64,000 bases of DNA from NCBI RefSeq assembly GCF_015234585.1, contig NZ_JADFCM010000008.1:930001-994000 (forward strand). Direction: 5' to 3'. The position numbers were made by a program, and so were the translations under genes. Positions 60,283 to 64,000 of this stretch are shown here, in pieces; the stretch's first letter is position 1, and each line of letters starts with the position of its first letter. The notes beneath the pieces were generated by a model. It was not told the origin of the DNA, ran no database searches, and saw only the letters and a list, made by a program, of their open reading frames with translations. The DNA is from Pseudalkalibacillus hwajinpoensis (GTDB lineage Bacteria > Bacillota > Bacilli > Bacillales > Guptibacillaceae).

Positions 60283-61308
60283 ATGGACATTCAGTTAGTA
60301 GGAATAACGGTATTATGGGTTTTTCTATATGGGTATTTGATCACAGCCTCTATAGATTTTGGGGCAGGGTTCTTTGCCTATTATGGAGAACTCTCGGGAA
60401 AAGATCATATTATTAATAAAATTATTAGTCGTTATTTATCCCCAGTTTGGGAAGTAACGAATGTGTTCTTTGTTTTCTTTTTTGTTGGCCTAGTAGGCTT
60501 TTTCCCTGATACTGCCTATTATTATGGAACAGCGTTGCTTGTTCCAGGTAGTATCGCGATCATACTACTTGCCATTCGAGGCTCGTTCTATGCCTTTGGA
60601 AATTACGGCGCCAAGAAAAGCAGAGTCTATACTTTTTTATATGGAGTGACAGGATTGCTAATTCCTGCTTCTCTTTCTACAGCGTTAACTCTATCAGAAG
60701 GTGGATTTATAGAAGAGGTGAACGGTGAAGTTAAGTTTTTGGCAGGGGAGTTATTTTCAAGCTTTTATTCTTGGTCAGTCGTGCTCTTAGCAATCGTGTC
60801 GGTTCTATTTATTAGCGCAGCGTTTCTAACCTATTATGCTAGTCGAGCGAATGATCAACCTGCGCTTGAGCTTTTAAGAAAATATGCACTGTTCTGGAGC
60901 GCTCCAACCATTTTATCTAGTATTCTTGTGTTCGTAGCTCTTCAGCAGCATAATCCAGTTCACTTTGAGCGAATTCTTGATTATGCCTGGTTCTTTATCG
61001 CATCTCTTTTCTGTTTCCTTGTGGCAACATATCTCATTTTCAACCGGAAAAGATATGGTACGGCTTTTATCTTTGTTATGTTGCAATTTTTCTTCGCGTT
61101 CTTTGGATACGGCATATCACATCTACCGTGGATTTTGTATGACTATATTACAATCTATTCAGGATATACGAATGAAACGACGGGGATCTACCTAGTCTTC
61201 GCTTTTATTGCAGGACTCTTTCTCCTAGTTCCTTCTTTAATATTGCTGATGAGACTCTTTTTATTTGATGCAGAGTATGTCAAAGGGAATAAGAATAATA
61301 AGTCTTAG
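60283..61308 (+). CDS. ythB: Cytochrome bd-type oxidase subunit II (YthB-like)
   Basis: A 341-residue membrane protein with about nine hydrophobic segments, the partner of the upstream subunit. FLYGYLITASIDFGAGFFAY and SPVWEVTNVFFVFFFVG are CydB-family blocks. It starts 26 bases after the subunit I stop, with GAGAGGGG as the ribosome binding site. No CydC/CydD-type assembly exporter is adjacent to it. Confidence 0.87.
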   Translation: MDIQLVGITVLWVFLYGYLITASIDFGAGFFAYYGELSGKDHIINKIISRYLSPVWEVTNVFFVFFFVGLVGFFPDTAYYYGTALLVPGSIAIILLAIRGSFYAFGNYGAKKSRVYTFLYGVTGLLIPASLSTALTLSEGGFIEEVNGEVKFLAGELFSSFYSWSVVLLAIVSVLFISAAFLTYYASRANDQPALELLRKYALFWSAPTILSSILVFVALQQHNPVHFERILDYAWFFIASLFCFLVATYLIFNRKRYGTAFIFVMLQFFFAFFGYGISHLPWILYDYITIYSGYTNETTGIYLVFAFIAGLFLLVPSLILLMRLFLFDAEYVKGNKNNKS

Positions 61309-61316
61309 AGAGAATA

Positions 61317-61344
61317 TTGACACTGATGATAAGAGTGGTAGGAT
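61317..61344 (+). promoter_or_regulatory. Candidate ktrC promoter
   Basis: TTGACA (61317) and TAGGAT (61339) are 16 bases apart. A palindrome-like GCGTCAGCATATTTGCTGGCGC follows in the leader at 61357-61378. Confidence 0.5.
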
Positions 61345-61412
61345 AGTATTGATAGTGCGTCAGCATATTTGCTGGCGCGCGTTTCTTTCTGAATGAGTAG
61401 GAGGAGTGTGCG

Positions 61413-62078
61413 TTGAAAAAGCAGTTTGCCGTAATTGGACTCGGCCGTTTTGGAGGAAGCATTTGTAAGTCATTAAGTCAGCAGGGGATGGAAGTCCTCG
61501 CAATTGATATGGATGAAGATAAAGTGAATGAATTTTCTTCAGTGGCTACACATGCTGTGATCGCAGATTCAACAGATGAGAGTGTTCTAAAGAACCTCGG
61601 TATTCGAAACTTTGATCACGTTATCGTAGCGATCGGGGATAACATTCAATCAAGTATTTTAACAACTTTAATTCTAAAAGAGCTTGGCGTTAGCAAAATT
61701 ACGGTTAAAGCACAAAATGATTATCACGAGAAGGTATTGAATAAGATCGGTGCTGATAAGATTGTCCACCCGGAACGAGATATGGGTGTCCGAATTGCAC
61801 ACAGTATGGTCTCAAATAGCGTCTTAGACTATTTAGAGCTATCTGATGAACACAGCATTGTTGAGCTTATTGCTAACTCTAGAATGGATAATAAGACGAT
61901 TATTGAACTTGATATACGAGCGAAGTATGGTGCCAATATTGTCGCCATTAAAAAAGGTGATGAGATTATTGTATCTCCTCAAGCTGATCAGAAGATCTCC
62001 AAAGGAGACATTCTTATTGTAATAGGATCAGATCAGGACATTAATCGTCTTGAACGTCAAATTTTGAACCGAGATTAG
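61413..62078 (+). CDS. ktrC: KtrC/KtrA-type RCK protein of potassium uptake
   Basis: A 221-residue cytosolic regulatory subunit of a Ktr potassium channel. The RCK-N domain has FAVIGLGRFGGSICKSLSQQ (the dinucleotide motif) and HAVIADSTDESVLKNLGI. The RCK-C domain (about 140-221) binds c-di-AMP in relatives and ends GDILIVIGSDQDINRLE. No membrane partner (KtrB/D) is adjacent. Position next to rnjA matches ktrC (ykqB) in B. subtilis. Start TTG at 61413 has AGGAGGA upstream. Confidence 0.88.
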   Translation: MKKQFAVIGLGRFGGSICKSLSQQGMEVLAIDMDEDKVNEFSSVATHAVIADSTDESVLKNLGIRNFDHVIVAIGDNIQSSILTTLILKELGVSKITVKAQNDYHEKVLNKIGADKIVHPERDMGVRIAHSMVSNSVLDYLELSDEHSIVELIANSRMDNKTIIELDIRAKYGANIVAIKKGDEIIVSPQADQKISKGDILIVIGSDQDINRLERQILNRD

Positions 62079-62084
62079 TAAATA

Positions 62085-62123
62085 ACAAAAGAGCCTGTCG
62101 CTTTTGCGACAGGCTCTTTTGTA
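62085..62123. terminator. Bidirectional terminator between ktrC and rnjA
   Basis: AAAAGAGCCTGTCGC/GCGACAGGCTCTTTT is a 15-bp perfect stem with a 5-base loop and runs on both flanks. Confidence 0.88.
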
Positions 62124-62126
62124 TAA

Positions 62127-63794
62127 TTAAATTTCCATAATGATCGGAAGGATCATAGGGCGACGTTTCGTTTTCTCGTAAAGGAATGGTGCAAGAGTAT
62201 CTGTAATTTCATTTTTAATTTCAGACCACTGACTTGTACGCTTTTCCATGACGCCATTAAGATGTTTCGATAATAGCTCTTGAGCATCATTAATTAAATC
62301 ACCAGATTCTCTCATATAAACAAATCCTCGTGAAATGATATCTGGACCTGAAAGAATCTTAAACTCTTTCATGTTAATGGAGACAACGACAATAACTAGA
62401 CCTTCTTCAGAGAGAATTTTACGGTCTCTAAGAACAATATTTCCAATATCCCCGATACCTTTACCATCTACATAAACAGATCCAGATGGAATCTTACCGC
62501 TAATCGAAGCTTCATTCTCGCTAAGAGCAAGAACTTCACCATTATCCATAATAAAGGAATGGTCTTGTGGAATTCCGCAATCCTGAGCAAGCTTCGTATG
62601 CATCTTAAGCATGCGATACTCACCGTGAATTGGCATAAAGAATTTTGGCTTAATGAGACGAAGCATAAGCTTCTGCTCATCTTGACCACCGTGACCAGAT
62701 GTATGAATGTCACTTAGTTTATGGTGAATCACGTCAGCGCCTGCACGAGAAAGCTGGTTAATGATTCTTGATACACTTACCTGGTTACCAGGGATAGGTG
62801 AAGAAGAGAAGACAACTGTATCTCCAGGAATGATTTGAATTTGACGATGCGTTGCATTCGCAATTCGAGATAGAGCAGCCATTGGCTCACCCTGACTTCC
62901 TGTACAAAGAATTGTCACTTTGTTCTCAGGTAGTCGATTAATTTGATTGGCATCAATGAACGTATCCTTAGGCGCATTAATATAGCCAAGTTCTTGTCCA
63001 ATTGTAATGTTGGACTCCATACTACGACCAAATACAGCTACTTTACGTCCATTTTCGACAGCTGCTTCAACCACTTGCTGTAGGCGGTGAATATTGGATG
63101 CGAATGTAGCAAAAATAACGCGTCCGTCTACTTTTCTAAAGATATCCTGAATGGTTTCACCAACGCGACGCTCAGACATGGTGAATCCAGGAACTTCACT
63201 GTTTGTGCTATCAGAAAGGAGAGCTAGAACGCCTTCTTTACCAATCTCAGCCATCTTTGTTAAGTTAGCTGGTTCACCAACTGGCGTGAAGTCAAACTTA
63301 AAGTCTCCTGTATGAACAATATTACCTGGAGGTGTTTTAACAACAACCCCAAAGGAATCCGGAATACTGTGTGTTGTTCTAAAGAACATAACAGAAGTCT
63401 TTCTAAATTTAATAATATCTTCTTCTGTAATTTCATTTAGGGATGCCCCACGTAGAAGGCCATGCTCTTCAAGCTTATTTCTAATAAATCCTAAAGCGAG
63501 CTTTCCTCCATAAATAGGAACATTAATTTCACGAAGTAAGTAGGGGATGCCGCCTATATGATCTTCGTGACCGTGCGTAATAAAAAGACCTTTAATCTTA
63601 TCCTGGTTTTTTACGAGATAAGAATAATCAGGAATAACGTAGTCAATTCCTAATAATTCTTCCTCAGGGAACTTAATTCCCGCATCAACAAGAATAATCT
63701 CGTCTTGAAACTGAATACCGTACATGTTTTTACCGATTTCTCCGAGTCCACCTAAAGCGAAAACGGCGGTTTGATGATTTTTAACAAATTTCAT
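62127..63794 (-). CDS. rnjA: Ribonuclease J1
   Basis: A 555-residue metallo-beta-lactamase/beta-CASP nuclease, with 5'-3' exo and endonuclease activity on RNA, central to mRNA turnover in Bacillus. It has [20 protein letters not shown], the metal motif [27 protein letters not shown], and the beta-CASP blocks [17 protein letters not shown] and [13 protein letters not shown]. The C-terminus ends [21 protein letters not shown]. It lies 3 bases after the upstream rpoY gene on the minus strand, the conserved rpoY-rnjA pair. Confidence 0.95.
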   Translation of the reverse strand: MKFVKNHQTAVFALGGLGEIGKNMYGIQFQDEIILVDAGIKFPEEELLGIDYVIPDYSYLVKNQDKIKGLFITHGHEDHIGGIPYLLREINVPIYGGKLALGFIRNKLEEHGLLRGASLNEITEEDIIKFRKTSVMFFRTTHSIPDSFGVVVKTPPGNIVHTGDFKFDFTPVGEPANLTKMAEIGKEGVLALLSDSTNSEVPGFTMSERRVGETIQDIFRKVDGRVIFATFASNIHRLQQVVEAAVENGRKVAVFGRSMESNITIGQELGYINAPKDTFIDANQINRLPENKVTILCTGSQGEPMAALSRIANATHRQIQIIPGDTVVFSSSPIPGNQVSVSRIINQLSRAGADVIHHKLSDIHTSGHGGQDEQKLMLRLIKPKFFMPIHGEYRMLKMHTKLAQDCGIPQDHSFIMDNGEVLALSENEASISGKIPSGSVYVDGKGIGDIGNIVLRDRKILSEEGLVIVVVSINMKEFKILSGPDIISRGFVYMRESGDLINDAQELLSKHLNGVMEKRTSQWSEIKNEITDTLAPFLYEKTKRRPMILPIIMEI

Positions 63795-63797
63795 AGT

Positions 63798-64000
63798 CTA
63801 TACATTCTCCAATTCAAAGTGCTCTGATTTTTGCTCAAACTCTAAGAAGTCATCTTCCACGGTTTGAATAAATTCGATATTGATATCGCGTTCCTTAAGT
63901 TTGTAGCGAACTTCCCGTTCAGAAGTAGCCTCTACGTAAAGGCTCATTGTTCGCTCTCTTACAGGAACCTCCTTTTTAGTGCCTTGATAAAATACCTTAT
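63798..64000 (-). CDS. rpoY: RNA polymerase epsilon subunit RpoY (partial, N-terminus cut by the window)
   Basis: The visible 67 codons run from [19 protein letters not shown] to SEHFELENV and match RpoY (YkzG), a small RNA polymerase subunit of Firmicutes. By comparison, the start codon is expected only two or three codons beyond the window edge. The stop lies three bases before the rnjA start, so the two are co-translated. Confidence 0.85.
   Translation of the reverse strand, partial: KVFYQGTKKEVPVRERTMSLYVEATSEREVRYKLKERDINIEFIQTVEDDFLEFEQKSEHFELENV

Noticed and set aside
61309..61412. c-di-AMP riboswitch before ktrC
   Set aside because: The leader is about 70 bases after the promoter, too short for the class, and the conserved core was not seen.

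Overview
The window reads as the chromosome of a spore-forming, low-GC member of the Bacillaceae. This rests on recalled gene families and gene order, since no search was run. Genes that sit near one another in Bacillus subtilis recur here in the same order: yjbK-yjbL-yjbM(relQ)-nadK-yjbO-prpE, mgtE, yjbQ and fabI (1-10.3 kb); yjcF-yjcG-yjcH (36.5-38.3 kb); darB(ykuL), ccpC, dapH, dapL, ykuS, ykuT, ykuU (46.3-54.8 kb); a yknU/yknV-type ABC exporter pair (55-58.6 kb); a ythA/ythB-type cytochrome bd oxidase (58.9-61.3 kb); and ktrC, rnjA and rpoY (61.4-64 kb, the last cut by the window edge).

The accessory part is a spore-surface island of about 25 kb (10.3-35.6 kb), lying between fabI and the yjcFGH group, where B. 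subtilis keeps cotO-cotZYXWV. It holds a diverged CotZ/ExsY-like protein with a Lys/His/Cys-rich insert, a CgeB-like and other glycosyltransferases, an ExsC-like protein, and a tightly coupled operon (14.1-19.6 kb). That operon encodes a nucleotide-activated 6-deoxy-L-amino sugar pathway followed by two glycosyltransferases. Several small or unrecognised probable spore-surface proteins follow. The island ends in a modular collagen locus (23.4-35.6 kb).

The collagen locus is the most unusual part. Two giant collagen-like proteins (1037 and 1126 aa) share a nearly identical folded N-terminal module of about 120 residues and long Gly-X-Thr stalks, but have unrelated C-terminal heads. The N-terminal module also exists alone as a 117-aa gene. 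The head of the second protein, about 400 residues, also exists alone as the next gene and resembles structural proteins of phages and giant viruses. The locus arose by tandem duplication of a cassette of about 4 kb, and the upstream copy of the small module gene is now a pseudogene. A multi-domain glycosyltransferase of 869 aa closes the locus and is the obvious candidate to decorate the threonine-rich stalks. My reading is a set of glycosylated collagen filaments on the spore surface with exchangeable anchors and heads.

The remaining region (38.4-50 kb) is ordinary: a phosphatidylglycerophosphatase A family protein, tRNA-Val(GAC), a DUF3892 protein, a secreted protein, a VanW protein, a soluble PAS histidine kinase, CorA, an SDR, an MFS exporter, VOC proteins and a TauE permease. 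Four small genes of 43-52 codons with good ribosome binding sites were found by eye at 9279, 19785(-), 43924(-) and 44096. Regulatory sites that can be read directly include a Rex-type operator overlapping the promoter of the bd oxidase, a candidate FapR box before fabI, a sigma-A promoter before ykuU, and many intrinsic terminators.
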